Source: Citricoccus sp. K5
GTDB taxonomy: Bacteria; Actinomycetota; Actinomycetes; Actinomycetales; Micrococcaceae
DNA length: 64,000 nt
Direction: 5' to 3'
Assembly: GCF_902506195.1 (NCBI RefSeq)
Contig: NZ_LR732817.1
Location: 186,001-250,000 of the forward strand
Shown: positions 10,530-18,810 of the stretch, in pieces
How the letters are laid out: each line of letters starts with the position of its first letter
Numbering within the stretch: the stretch's first letter is position 1
Position numbers and translations under genes: made by a program
The notes under the pieces: model-generated
What the model was told of the DNA's origin: nothing
The model's database searches: none
The model's input: the letters and a program-made list of their open reading frames with translations, nothing else

Positions 10530-12320
10530 ATGAATAGCTTGCCCCGCCAGAAGGGTCCGCGCCGCGGGCTCATCGGCACCCTGGCCCTGGCGGCCAGCCT
10601 CAGTCTCGTCCTCGCCGGTTGTGGTGGGGGAGAACCCAACGCGGAAGGCGAAGCCGGTGAAGCCGCCGCCACCATGGGCGAGCCGCAGACCGGCGGTGAT
10701 CTGACGGTGCTGCTCGATGCCGGCTTCGCGGGCGGGTGGTCCACAGGTCTGGACCCGGCCACCTCCAACACGGTCGGAGCCAACATGCCTCAGAACGCGG
10801 CGATCTTCGGTGGGCTGTTCACCCTCGAAGCCGATGAGAACGGCCAGAACGCGGAGATCGTACCGAACCAGGCCGAGAGCTATGAGTTCTCGGAGGACGG
10901 GCTGACCCTGACCGTGAAGGTCCGGGAAGGCATCACCTTCTCGGACGGTTCCCCGTTGAACGCCGATGCGGTGGTGTGGAACTGGATCCGTGCGCTGAGT
11001 TCCGGCAGCACGGGTACGCCACAGCTGGACCTCGATCTCACGCGGGACATGCCGGACCTGGACCAGCAGTTCCTGGACGACCTCTACGCGGCCCTGCCCG
11101 AGGACGTGGACCAATCCGTGATCGAGCAACGGCTGGGAGCCGTCCAGGCCGTGGACGATCTCACCTTCGAGATCCACTTCTCGGTGGCCAACGGTGCCTT
11201 CGTCAACGCGATGCCATCCACCAGCCTGAACTTCATCGGCTCACCCTCGGCATACCAGGAGATGGGCGCGGACCAGTACAGCCAGGCACCGGTCGCGGCT
11301 GGTCCGTTCACCGTCGAAGCCAACCGGTTGTCCGAACGGCTGGAGCTGACGCGGAACGAGGAGTACTTCAAAGACGGCCTGCCGTACCTGGACGAGTTGT
11401 CCTTCCAGTCTGTTGGCGGCGACCAAGTGCTGTATCAGACGCTGCAGGCCGGCCAGGGCGATGCGATTGAGGGTCTGAGCTCGGTCACGCTGATCGAGCA
11501 GGCCCAGGAGAACCAGAACTTGACCACCACACCCGGCGCACCCACCTCTCCGTACGTGATCCAGCTGAACACGCGCCAGGCGCCGTTCGACGACAAGAAG
11601 GCGCGGGAGGCCATCTACTACGCCACGGACTTCGAGGCCATCAACGAGGGACTCTTCGGCGGTCAGGGTGACATGTCGCAGTCCTTCACCGCGTCCGGCG
11701 GCCTGTTCCACGAACCGGAGGTCGAGGGGTACCGTACCTATGATCCGGAGAAGGCCCGGGAGCTGGTCGAGGAGATCGGCGGGCTCACCGTTGAGCTGGG
11801 CACCACGGACATCGTGACGGCCCGTCAGGTCACCACCGCGCTGCAGACCCAATGGCAGGAAGCCGGGATCGACGTCACGATCGACTCCAAGCCCCTCGGC
11901 GACGTGATCACCAAGTTCACCAGCGGCGAGTGGGAGTCCATGCTCCAGACCGCGGGCGCATGGGAGCCCGCCGCCGGGATCGGCGTGGCCGTCCGCTTCG
12001 GCTCCACCTCTCCATTCAGCGGCACTCCACTGCCGGAAGGCGCCGAGACGGCGACCCAGGCGCTGGAGGAGAACCTGAACACCGAGCTCGATGAGGTGCT
12101 GACGAATGCGGCGTCCACCGTGGACCAGGAGGAGCGCGGCAAGCTGTACAAGCAGGCCGCGAAGATGATCTCCGACGAGGCCTACGGTCCGTTCGGGATG
12201 GCCTTCTCCCCGGCCCAGGTGGTCCGCAAGGGCGTCCACGGACCCGGACTCACCACGCCCATTCCGGCCCTCGTGGTCAACAGTGGGGTCCTGTATGACC
12301 GGGTCTGGGTGGAGCAGTGA
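10530..12320 (+). CDS. ABC transporter substrate-binding lipoprotein, SBP family 5 (copy 2)
   Basis: 596 aa paralogue of the protein at 4624, with the same N-terminus (RQKGPRRG), lipobox LAGC at Cys31 and the same mature start. Residues from about 340 onward are almost identical to copy 1, even at synonymous sites (compare 5641-5700 with 11550-11609). The first half shows many changes. Since the permease and ATPase genes lie between the two copies and are present once, both binding proteins probably serve one transporter with different ligand preference. ATG 10530 chosen because it matches the aligned start of copy 1 and is preceded by the conserved GGAGTCGTC; the ATG-like start at 10518 is less favourable. 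Confidence 0.92.
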   Translation: MNSLPRQKGPRRGLIGTLALAASLSLVLAGCGGGEPNAEGEAGEAAATMGEPQTGGDLTVLLDAGFAGGWSTGLDPATSNTVGANMPQNAAIFGGLFTLEADENGQNAEIVPNQAESYEFSEDGLTLTVKVREGITFSDGSPLNADAVVWNWIRALSSGSTGTPQLDLDLTRDMPDLDQQFLDDLYAALPEDVDQSVIEQRLGAVQAVDDLTFEIHFSVANGAFVNAMPSTSLNFIGSPSAYQEMGADQYSQAPVAAGPFTVEANRLSERLELTRNEEYFKDGLPYLDELSFQSVGGDQVLYQTLQAGQGDAIEGLSSVTLIEQAQENQNLTTTPGAPTSPYVIQLNTRQAPFDDKKAREAIYYATDFEAINEGLFGGQGDMSQSFTASGGLFHEPEVEGYRTYDPEKARELVEEIGGLTVELGTTDIVTARQVTTALQTQWQEAGIDVTIDSKPLGDVITKFTSGEWESMLQTAGAWEPAAGIGVAVRFGSTSPFSGTPLPEGAETATQALEENLNTELDEVLTNAASTVDQEERGKLYKQAAKMISDEAYGPFGMAFSPAQVVRKGVHGPGLTTPIPALVVNSGVLYDRVWVEQ

Positions 12321-12344
12321 TGCCACTCCGATGAACACACCGCC

Positions 12345-12387
12345 ACACACCGCCGGCCGGGGGCTTTGCCCCCGGCCGGCGGTGTGT
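12345..12387. terminator. Bidirectional hairpin terminator between convergent genes
   Basis: A perfect 20-bp stem (12345-12364 with 12368-12387) closed by a TTT loop, very GC-rich. It sits between the rightward gene ending at 12320 and the leftward gene ending at 12399, so it can serve both. Confidence 0.85.
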
Positions 12388-12398
12388 TCAGACCGGAA

Positions 12399-12641
12399 TC
12401 AGACCAGCTGGCCGTCGTCGCCGATCTCCGTGGGGTAGGTGATGTCGATGGAGTCTGCGGCGGTGCCGGTGGCGTTGGAGAGCATGGCGGCCATCAGGTT
12501 CTTCGGCACCAGGCAGTCCCCGCAGACTCCGTCCTCGGCACGGATGCGGGCCTCGAGCCGGTCGCCGGACTCGTCGATCGTCAGGATGTAGCCGTCCGCG
12601 GCCAGGGTCTGGCGCAGGTCTTCGAGGGGCTGGGCGGTCAT
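12399..12641 (-). CDS. Small CxxC protein, copy A (unknown function)
   Basis: 80 aa protein with a CGDC motif (Cys40, Cys43). It is related to the 91 aa protein at 14565: both have (L/F)RQ..A.DGY near the N-terminus, a C-x-D-C-L motif in the middle followed by a P-x5-M segment, and a short beta-rich tail. I do not recognise a named family; the CxxC could bind a metal or cycle between thiol and disulfide. It points away from the UGSC copy 2 operon and shares its 200-base promoter region with two operator-like dyads. GGAGGAACC precedes the start. Proximity of both homologues to the UGSC pair suggests they are parts of the same system. Confidence 0.75.
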   Translation of the reverse strand: MTAQPLEDLRQTLAADGYILTIDESGDRLEARIRAEDGVCGDCLVPKNLMAAMLSNATGTAADSIDITYPTEIGDDGQLV

Positions 12642-12726
12642 GGTTCCTCCGATGGGTGGTGGGAGCTGAGGCTCCGGTGCCGGGTCAGCTCAATTGTGGG
12701 CATCGGACGATCCGGCCTCGGGTTGT

Positions 12727-12745
12727 CCTTCCGCTGTGCGGAACA
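12727..12745. promoter_or_regulatory. Perfect TTCCG-N5-CGGAA operator in divergent region
   Basis: TTCCG-ctgtg-CGGAA at 12729-12743, flanked by CC and CA. It lies in the 200-base divergent spacer between the small CxxC gene and UGSC copy 2, about 106 bases before ATG 12842. Confidence 0.65.
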
Positions 12746-12756
12746 CCGGTCCGCCC

Positions 12757-12771
12757 TTCCAACCACCGGAA
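12757..12771. promoter_or_regulatory. Second operator-like dyad in the same spacer
   Basis: TTCCA-accac-CGGAA, one mismatch from the consensus, starting 28 bases after the first site, hence roughly on the same DNA face given about 2.7 helical turns. Tandem sites are common for IclR-family regulators (family knowledge). Confidence 0.5.
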
Positions 12772-12841
12772 GCTCTCGTTGAGCAGGCGGGACCGTGCTG
12801 GTTGTGTGTGGAGTACCCGAGTATGAAACGGAGAACCGGAC

Positions 12842-13387
12842 ATGACCACCATGGAAGTGTTGATCGATCCCACGGGCGCTTCCGAGCGCGCCAGCGACAT
12901 GACCCTCTCGCCCAGGCCTGGCTCCCTGGCCGGCCTGAGGGTCGCCCTGCTGGACAACACCAAGCCCAATGCCACCCCCCTGCTGGAGGCCCTCGGCCAC
13001 GAGTTGCGCCAGCGCCACGGCATCGGCTCGGTGACGATGTACACCAAGGACTACTTCGGCACTCCGGTGAAGGACGAGCTGCGGGACGAGATCGTCCGCG
13101 AATGCGACCTGGTGGTCACCGCCGTCGGAGACTGCGGTTCCTGCAGTGCGGCCACGGTGCTGGACGGCATCATCTTCGAGCGGCACGGACTGCCGGCCGT
13201 CAGCATCGTCAGCGATTCCTTCCTGATGTCCGGCCAGGCCATGGCCTCGCTCCAGGGCTTCCCGGGATACGACTTCCTGGCCGCAACCCATCCCATCGCG
13301 AGCCTGTCCGCGGAGGAGCTCAAGGGCCGTGCGGAGGAGCTCATCGCCGGTGTGGAGCGCATCCTCGGCGCGGAGGTGGTCGCGTGA
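12842..13387 (+). CDS. UGSC-family protein, copy 2 (Cys form)
   Basis: 181 aa soluble protein with GDCGSCS near the middle; CGSC is at residues 98-101 (codon TGC at 13133-13135, so Cys and not a recoded TGA). Around the motif is an alternating beta/alpha pattern: LAGLRVALLDNTKPNA at about 29-44 and CDLVVTAVGD at 88-97. This resembles a small Rossmann-like fold (inference). UGSC proteins were noticed as a family in which the first position may be selenocysteine, which implies a reactive thiol or selenol, but no reaction is established. ATG 12842 has an adequate upstream GGAGAACCGG. It overlaps the partner gene at 13384 by 4 bases. Confidence 0.85.
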   Translation: MTTMEVLIDPTGASERASDMTLSPRPGSLAGLRVALLDNTKPNATPLLEALGHELRQRHGIGSVTMYTKDYFGTPVKDELRDEIVRECDLVVTAVGDCGSCSAATVLDGIIFERHGLPAVSIVSDSFLMSGQAMASLQGFPGYDFLAATHPIASLSAEELKGRAEELIAGVERILGAEVVA

Positions 13388-14508
13388 ACGGCCCGGCGGT
13401 GGACACCCGGAGCGAGGTGGCGCTGGAGGCCGATGCCCGGGGCATCCGGGACGTGCTGGAGCGGTACCAGGAGAACGGGTGGACGGACGGCCTGCCCGTG
13501 GTGCCCGTGAGCGAGTCGATCGTCGACGAGTTCCTGGCCACCTCGCCGCTGGACCCGGACGAGGTCCTCTTCGCCACCCCGCACCTGAATCGGGAGCTGA
13601 CGGTCCGTTATGCGGCCATCAACGCGGCCCTGGCCGGCTGCCGGCCCGAGTACTTCCCCGTGGTGGTGGCGGCCTGGAAGGGCATTGCGCAGGAGCCCAA
13701 CCCGCGCAAGGGGATCTGGCAGTCGACCACCGGCACGGCACCCTTCACCGTGGTGAACGGTCCCGTCCGGGAACGGCTGGACATCAACTCCCGCGGCAAC
13801 ATCTTCGGCTCGGGCCACCGGGCCAATGCCACGATCGGGCGGGCCATCAGGCTGGCCCTGATCAACGTCTTCGGACTCCGGCCGCACCAGCTGGACCAGG
13901 CCACCCAGGCCACCCCGGCGAAGTACACCGCCGTCATCGGGGAGAACCAGGAGCAGAGCCCCTGGCCTTCCCTGCACACGGAGTACGGCTTCGCCGAGGA
14001 CGACGACGTGGTCACCTCGTTCGTGATCCGTTCGGTCATGCACATCGAGGCCCGCCACACCCAGGAGGCCGAGCAACTGGCCTTGGACTTCACGGATTCG
14101 ATCACCCGCACCGGTGCCTTCATCCACGAGTACACCAACGCCCTGCTGGTGCTGAGCCCGGAACACGCCCAGGTCTTCGCGGGGGCCGGCTGGGACAAGG
14201 ACCAGGTGCGCCGGTTCATCTTCGACCATGCCTACCGGAGCCGGGAGGATCTGGGCCGCGTGGGCAAGGACGCCATCTCCCACCATGCCCGGTGGCGGCT
14301 GGCGGCCGGCCACCCGGACGCGATCGCGGATACCGCACAGGGGTCGCAGACCCCGGACCGGGTACCGGCCCTGGCCGCCCCGGAATCGGTCCAGATCGTG
14401 GTGGCCGGGGCCAACAACGCGGGCGTCTCCGCCGTCGTCGAGGTCTTCGGGCTGAACCCGCGGCTGCGGCCCTCGTCCTACAGCGCCGTCGAGTACCGGA
14501 CGAGCTGA
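13384..14508 (+). CDS. UGSC-associated partner protein, copy 2 (unknown function)
   Basis: 374 aa protein, paralogue of the one at 279. Shared blocks are NGWTDGLPVVP (31-41), AGCRPEYFPVV (84-94), VVNGPV (123-128), RANAT-GRAI (146-155) and ENQEQSPW (187-194). No signal peptide, membrane segment or recognised fold. GTG start at 13384 overlaps the UGSC stop (GTGA), exactly as in copy 1, so a fixed stoichiometric partnership is likely (inference). The conserved Cys within AGCRPEY and the conserved Asn/Glu blocks would be first candidates for function. The small CxxC gene follows 56 bases downstream. Confidence 0.8.
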   Translation: MNGPAVDTRSEVALEADARGIRDVLERYQENGWTDGLPVVPVSESIVDEFLATSPLDPDEVLFATPHLNRELTVRYAAINAALAGCRPEYFPVVVAAWKGIAQEPNPRKGIWQSTTGTAPFTVVNGPVRERLDINSRGNIFGSGHRANATIGRAIRLALINVFGLRPHQLDQATQATPAKYTAVIGENQEQSPWPSLHTEYGFAEDDDVVTSFVIRSVMHIEARHTQEAEQLALDFTDSITRTGAFIHEYTNALLVLSPEHAQVFAGAGWDKDQVRRFIFDHAYRSREDLGRVGKDAISHHARWRLAAGHPDAIADTAQGSQTPDRVPALAAPESVQIVVAGANNAGVSAVVEVFGLNPRLRPSSYSAVEYRTS

Positions 14509-14564
14509 ACACCGGAACTCCACCAGACACATCGGCCGGAACCGGCCGGAGAAAGGAGCCCCTG

Positions 14565-14840
14565 ATGGCTACCACCACCGGACCTGAGGCACAGGTCATC
14601 GACGCAGCGTTGGCCGACTTCCGGCAGATGATGGCCAGCGACGGCTACCGGGTCCTCTGGGCTCCGGACCCCGACTCGGCCGCCGAGTCCGGAACCCGGC
14701 TCACGGTCACCATTGAGGCGGGCCCGGAGGCCTGCGCTGACTGCTTGTCCCCGACGCCGGTCATGGAGGCCATCCTCCAGAAGCAGCTCGCGGGAACCCC
14801 GTACACGGTCGGATCGGTGACCCTGCCGAGCGGCCACTGA
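14565..14840 (+). CDS. Small CxxC protein, copy B (unknown function)
   Basis: 91 aa protein with CADC (Cys57, Cys60). It is homologous to the 80 aa protein at 12399 through FRQ-MASDGY, the C-x-D-C-L motif and a downstream PVMEAIL segment. AAAGGAG precedes ATG 14565. It closes the UGSC copy 2 operon and is followed by a strong terminator. A carrier, adaptor or reductant for the CGSC protein is a plausible role, but there is no direct evidence. Confidence 0.78.
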   Translation: MATTTGPEAQVIDAALADFRQMMASDGYRVLWAPDPDSAAESGTRLTVTIEAGPEACADCLSPTPVMEAILQKQLAGTPYTVGSVTLPSGH

Positions 14841-14857
14841 CACCCGCCCTGCCAGCT

Positions 14858-14912
14858 CGCCACACAGCACGGTGCCCCGTCCGTTGAGGACGGGGCACCG
14901 TGCTGTGTGGCG
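14858..14912. terminator. Strong 25-bp hairpin terminator
   Basis: A perfect 25-bp stem (14858-14882 with 14888-14912) and a GTTGA loop, between the end of the rightward UGSC operon and the end of the leftward binding-protein gene. It is symmetrical, so it can stop both. Confidence 0.88.
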
Positions 14913-14936
14913 GTGAACCGGTGAAGCTGAGTCCAG

Positions 14937-16073
14937 TCAGGCGGGCAGGAGGTCGTTGGTCATCCAGGACTCCGGGGCATCCACCGGCTCGATGCGGCCC
15001 GTCGTGACCAGCTCCTCGATGGAGGCGAGCCAGATCTCCTCATCGGTGACCAGCGGATCCGGTTCCTCGTCATTGACGAAGTTCTCGACCTGCACGTCCA
15101 GGGCGGAGCGGGCCACGGAGTCGTTGTCCAGGCTGGCGAAGGAGTTCTCCTCCCGCAGCGCCTCGAGGGTCTTCGTCCGGTCGGTGTCGTCCACCATGGA
15201 GGTCACCGCGTCCTCCAGTGACGCCAGGAAGGCACGGAGCTGGTCCGGCTTCTCCTGGATGTGCTGGTCGGTGGTGACGAAGTACTGGCGGTCGGAGATG
15301 ACGGGGGAGAGGTCTCCGAGCACGATGGCGTCGGCCCCCTCTTGCATGTCCAGCAGCAGGAAGCTCTGATCCGGGCTGGAGATGTAGCCGTCGATCTGCC
15401 CGCGCTGGATCATCTCCCAGGACGCGGGATTGTCCGTGACCACCTGGAGGTTGACCTGCTCGGAGTCCACGCCGGCGTTCTCCAGGGTCAGGCGGAGGTT
15501 GTTCTCCGTGCTCCCGCCCTCGGAGGGGATGCCGATGGTCATGCCCACCATGTCCTGAGCGGTGGTGATGGGGCGCTCCTTCGAGAAGTTGATGCGCTGG
15601 GCCGGTCCCCGGGCGATGGTGGCGATGTTCACCACGTCCTGTCCCTGGGCCCGTGCCGCGGCCAGGTCCACCGTGTTGCAGCGGGCCACGAGGCCGGCCC
15701 CGGCGATCATCGCCTGGAGTGATGGCGAGGTGCCGCGGGCCACCTCATAGCCGAGGTCGATGCCATGGGCGGCGTCATGGCCGGCGGCCATGGCCAGCAT
15801 CTCGGCGGCGAAGGACAGGGTCTCGAACGGCAGGAAGCTGATGTAGGTCACCTCGCCCAGCGACGCCTCCCCGCCGCCGTCCGCGCCACCTCCCGTGGCG
15901 CCGTCCGTGCCGCAGGAGGCCAGGGTGCCGGTGCCGGCCACGGCCAGGACCCCGGCGCCGAAGCCGCGGAAGAGGGTGCGCCTGCTGAGGCCGCGGCCGA
16001 GCAGCCCCGTGTCGGATCGGAGTGGCCCCTGCCGGGCAAGGAGATGAGGGGTCGGGGTATCGGGCCTGGTCAT
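14937..16073 (-). CDS. ABC transporter substrate-binding lipoprotein, NMT1/SsuA type
   Basis: 378 aa. The N-terminus has a twin-arginine motif (SRRTLFRG, Arg31-Arg32) followed by a hydrophobic stretch and a lipobox LASC with Cys54. It should be Tat-exported and lipid-anchored. The mature part is a type II periplasmic-binding fold of the NMT1/SsuA/ThiY group (TYISFLPFETLSFAAEMLAMAAG; GIPSEGGSTENNLRLTLE). Such proteins bind sulfonates, pyrimidine precursors, riboflavin or aromatic acids. It is the last gene of a leftward operon with permease and ATPase upstream; its ATG overlaps the stop of the IclR gene. Confidence 0.9.
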   Translation of the reverse strand: MTRPDTPTPHLLARQGPLRSDTGLLGRGLSRRTLFRGFGAGVLAVAGTGTLASCGTDGATGGGADGGGEASLGEVTYISFLPFETLSFAAEMLAMAAGHDAAHGIDLGYEVARGTSPSLQAMIAGAGLVARCNTVDLAAARAQGQDVVNIATIARGPAQRINFSKERPITTAQDMVGMTIGIPSEGGSTENNLRLTLENAGVDSEQVNLQVVTDNPASWEMIQRGQIDGYISSPDQSFLLLDMQEGADAIVLGDLSPVISDRQYFVTTDQHIQEKPDQLRAFLASLEDAVTSMVDDTDRTKTLEALREENSFASLDNDSVARSALDVQVENFVNDEEPDPLVTDEEIWLASIEELVTTGRIEPVDAPESWMTNDLLPA

Positions 16074-17014
16074 GAGTGATCTCCTCCGGAGTCGGTTGCG
16101 GTGCTGCGAGGCCGGCCGGCGCCGGCATCGGCGGGCAGGGGGATGTGCTGTTCCAGGGCGGTTCGCTGGATGGAGCGCGCCGTGCTCCGGACGAGCAGTC
16201 CGTAGGGGGTGTTGGTGGTCCCCTCGGGGACCACGATGGAGATGGCGGCCACCGGCCGGCCCTGGCGGTCCAGGATCGGTGCCCCGATGCCGACGCGGGG
16301 GAAGGTCCTGTTGTTGTTGACGGAGTACCCGGTGGTCCGCGTCTCGGCCAGGGCCGCCCGGACGGCGCCGGCTGCATCGGCGCCGGTGCCCTGGCGCGCC
16401 TCCAGCCGGGCCAGGTACCGCTGCTGGGCGGCAGGGTCCTGGAAGGCCAGCAGGGCCATGCCCACGGCCACCACGTGGTAGGGGTCCCGTTGGCCGATGC
16501 GTGGACGCTCGTTACCCGGACCGCGGGGCCGCAGGCTCTCCACGGTGGTGATCTGCGGCCCGTCCGGGATGCCGAGGTGGACGGGGAATCCCGTGGTGGA
16601 GTAGAGGTCCTGCATGAACGGAAGGGCCACCCGCTGCAGGCCGTGGGTCTTGGGCGCCAGCAGACCGAAGTTCCAGAGGTCCACGCCGATGCACAGCAGG
16701 TCCTCGTCATCACGGTCGAGCATCCCCAGGGACAGCAGCTCACCGACCATGCGGTGGGTGGTGGTCAGCGGCAGCCCGGACCGTCGGCTCAGATCGGACA
16801 GGGTCAGGTGCGGGTGCTCGTGGTCGAAGGCGGAGAGCAGCCGGTGCAGGCGGCCCAGGACGGACCGCCGCGGATGATCCGCTGCCGGCCCGCGGTGCGG
16901 CGGTGGAAGGGTTCCACCGGACGAGGGCACGACGACGAGGCGCGGGTGGCGCTGGTCCTCGCCGCCCGGTGTGGTCCGGCCCGCCACGGCGGACGGTGCG
17001 CCGAGGGCAGTCAT
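16070..17014 (-). CDS. IclR-family transcriptional regulator
   Basis: 314 aa. The winged helix-turn-helix is at about 45-110 (LTLSDLSRRSGLPLTTTHRM is the recognition region), followed by the IclR effector domain with the characteristic VGIGAPILDRQGRPVAAISI segment near the C-terminus. An extra tail of about 50 residues precedes the HTH. The gene is embedded between the permease (stop overlaps its ATG at 17014) and the binding protein. The frame stays open further upstream, but the 17014 ATG is coupled to the permease stop and gives family-like length. IclR proteins often bind TTCCG/CGGAA-type dyads, and such dyads occur across this region, so it is the best local candidate for their regulator (inference). 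Confidence 0.9.
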   Translation of the reverse strand: MTALGAPSAVAGRTTPGGEDQRHPRLVVVPSSGGTLPPPHRGPAADHPRRSVLGRLHRLLSAFDHEHPHLTLSDLSRRSGLPLTTTHRMVGELLSLGMLDRDDEDLLCIGVDLWNFGLLAPKTHGLQRVALPFMQDLYSTTGFPVHLGIPDGPQITTVESLRPRGPGNERPRIGQRDPYHVVAVGMALLAFQDPAAQQRYLARLEARQGTGADAAGAVRAALAETRTTGYSVNNNRTFPRVGIGAPILDRQGRPVAAISIVVPEGTTNTPYGLLVRSTARSIQRTALEQHIPLPADAGAGRPRSTATDSGGDHS

Positions 17015-17808
17015 GCCACGTTCCCCTGCTGCGCGTACACGGACTCGTGCCACGGGATTAGGAAGCGCTTCAGGATGAAGACCGCTCCGTAGAGCACCAG
17101 GCCCAGGACGGCGAGCAGGACGACCACGCCGAACAGCCCGGGGGCATCCAGTTGGTTCAGGGTCCGTACCACCATGTAGCCGAGGCCCTCGTTGCCGCCG
17201 AGGTACTCGCCCACGATGGCCCCGATCACGGCGAACACGATGCCGGTCTCCATGCCCGCCAGCAGATAGGGCATCACGCTGCGGAAATCGAGGTTGGTGA
17301 AGCGCTGCATCTTGCCGGCGTTCAGGGCGGTCATGACGTCCCGGTGCCCGGGGTCGATCGACTTCACGCCCAGCAGGACGTTCAGCATGATCGGGAAGAA
17401 GGCCAGCATGGCGGCGATGATGACCTTGGAGCTCATGCCGAAGCCGAACCAGATGACGAACAACGGCACGAAGGCGACCTTCGGCACCACCTGCAGCAGG
17501 ACGATGATCGGCCGGACCGTCATCTCCAGCCAGGCCACCTTGCCCAGGACGACCCCCACCAGGACGCCGAGGACCACGGCCGCCAGGAAGCCCATGATGA
17601 TCTCCGAGGCGGTGATCCACGCGTGGCCCCACACCTCCGGGTCCTGGACCAGCTCGCCCAGCCGCTCGGCGATCAGGGAGGGCGGGGGCAGGATCAGGGT
17701 GGAGACATCGAAGACACGGACGCTGATCTCCCAGATGGTGCACAGCACCACGATGAGCAGGGGTGCGCCGACCCAGGGCAGGAGTCTTGCCAATCGTGAC
17801 GAACTCAT
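17011..17808 (-). CDS. ABC transporter permease, SsuC/TauC type
   Basis: 265 aa integral membrane protein with about six helices and the BPD_transp_1 coupling region (ALNAGKMQRFTNLDFRSVMPY). It forms the channel of the NMT1-type importer with the ATPase at 17805 and the lipoprotein at 14937. It overlaps both neighbours by 4 bases. The substrate is unknown; the family moves sulfonates, nitrate, taurine and thiamine or aromatic precursors. Confidence 0.92.
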   Translation of the reverse strand: MSSSRLARLLPWVGAPLLIVVLCTIWEISVRVFDVSTLILPPPSLIAERLGELVQDPEVWGHAWITASEIIMGFLAAVVLGVLVGVVLGKVAWLEMTVRPIIVLLQVVPKVAFVPLFVIWFGFGMSSKVIIAAMLAFFPIMLNVLLGVKSIDPGHRDVMTALNAGKMQRFTNLDFRSVMPYLLAGMETGIVFAVIGAIVGEYLGGNEGLGYMVVRTLNQLDAPGLFGVVVLLAVLGLVLYGAVFILKRFLIPWHESVYAQQGNVA

Positions 17809-18659
17809 GATTCCTCGCTTTCCAGAGCGTGCCGGAGATCGCGGACGGTGGAGCCGAAGGCCTCGGTGGCCTGGACGTCGAGCGGGCGGGGGCGGTCGAG
17901 GCCGACCTCCACGATGGACTGGATGCGTCCCGGGCGTGGGGTCAGCTGCACCACCCGGTCCCCGATGAAGACCGCCTCGGAGATGTCGTGCGTGACGAAG
18001 ACGACGGTGGCCTCGGTGGCCAGGGTGATGCGCTGGAGTTCCAGGTTCATCTTCTCCCGGGTCAGGGCGTCCAGGGCGCCGAAGGGCTCGTCCATGAGCA
18101 GCAGTTCGGGGTCCCGGCTCAGGGCTCGGGCGATGGCCACCCGCTGACGCATGCCGCCGGAGAGCTCGCGCGGGTAGGACTTCAGGAAATCACCGAGGCC
18201 CACCAGATCGGCCAGTTCGGTGGCCCGGCGGCGGCGCTCGACCTTGCCCACACCGCGGAGCTTGAGGGGCAGGGCGATGTTGTCCGTGATGTCGAACCAC
18301 GGGAACAGGTGGGGTTCCTGGAAGACCACCCCGAGCTGCTCCAGCACGCCGCTTTCCACGGCATGTCCCTTCCAGAGCGGCTTTCCGGAGACGTAGACGT
18401 TGCCCTCGGTGGGCGGCAGCAGTCCGGCCATGATGCGCAGCAGGGTGGACTTGCCACAGCCGGAGCGGCCGATCAGGGAGACCGTCTCGCCCTCGGAGAT
18501 GTCCAGGTTGATGTCCTGGAGTGCCTCGGTGCGCTGGGTCTTGGTCGCGAAGACCTTGGACACGGACTTGATGGAGAAGGTGGCCGGTGCCGCCTCCGGT
18601 GGGTTGTTCTCAGGCGTGGGGGCGTCTGACCTGACGCCTGCTGGGCTGGTCTGCACCAC
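17805..18659 (-). CDS. ABC transporter ATP-binding protein, SsuB/TauB type
   Basis: 284 aa with Walker A GRSGCGKST, Q-loop VVFQEPHLFPW, signature LSGGMRQRVAIARAL, Walker B LLLMDEPFGALD and H-loop VTHD. The frame is open to 18773, but I place the start at GTG 18659 because AGGAGG sits 7 bases before it and because a longer form would run through the operator palindrome and hairpin at 18731-18775. First gene of the leftward importer operon. Confidence 0.92.
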   Translation of the reverse strand: MVQTSPAGVRSDAPTPENNPPEAAPATFSIKSVSKVFATKTQRTEALQDINLDISEGETVSLIGRSGCGKSTLLRIMAGLLPPTEGNVYVSGKPLWKGHAVESGVLEQLGVVFQEPHLFPWFDITDNIALPLKLRGVGKVERRRRATELADLVGLGDFLKSYPRELSGGMRQRVAIARALSRDPELLLMDEPFGALDALTREKMNLELQRITLATEATVVFVTHDISEAVFIGDRVVQLTPRPGRIQSIVEVGLDRPRPLDVQATEAFGSTVRDLRHALESEES

Positions 18660-18730
18660 GGATGGACCTCCTACAAGGGTGAGGTGGATCACAGTCACGG
18701 TAACCGGGGTGGAAGAGGCCCAGAACGGCC

Positions 18731-18749
18731 CCTTCCGGAGAACGGAAGG
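18731..18749. promoter_or_regulatory. Perfect operator palindrome in divergent spacer
   Basis: CCTTCCG-gagaa-CGGAAGG, 7-base arms with a 5-base spacer. It lies between the leftward importer operon (start 18659) and the rightward acyl-CoA operon (start 18811), 71-81 bases from each start, a natural position for joint control. The half-sites are identical to the right arm at 10423. Confidence 0.7.
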
Positions 18750-18750
18750 A

Positions 18751-18775
18751 GGGTGGAGGCGCCGGTCCTCCACCC
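18751..18775. other. Inverted repeat between operator and acyl-CoA operon
   Basis: Perfect 9-bp stem GGGTGGAGG/CCTCCACCC with a 7-base loop directly after the operator. There is no T-run. It could be a leader hairpin or a second protein site; its role is not clear. Confidence 0.45.
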
Positions 18776-18810
18776 CCTAGGTTTCAGGCAACCTGAGAAA
18801 GGGAATCCGT

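Noticed and set aside
18660-18773. Longer N-terminus for the SsuB-type ATPase
   Set aside because: It would place the operator and hairpin inside coding sequence and lacks a ribosome site, while GTG 18659 has AGGAGG 7 bases upstream.
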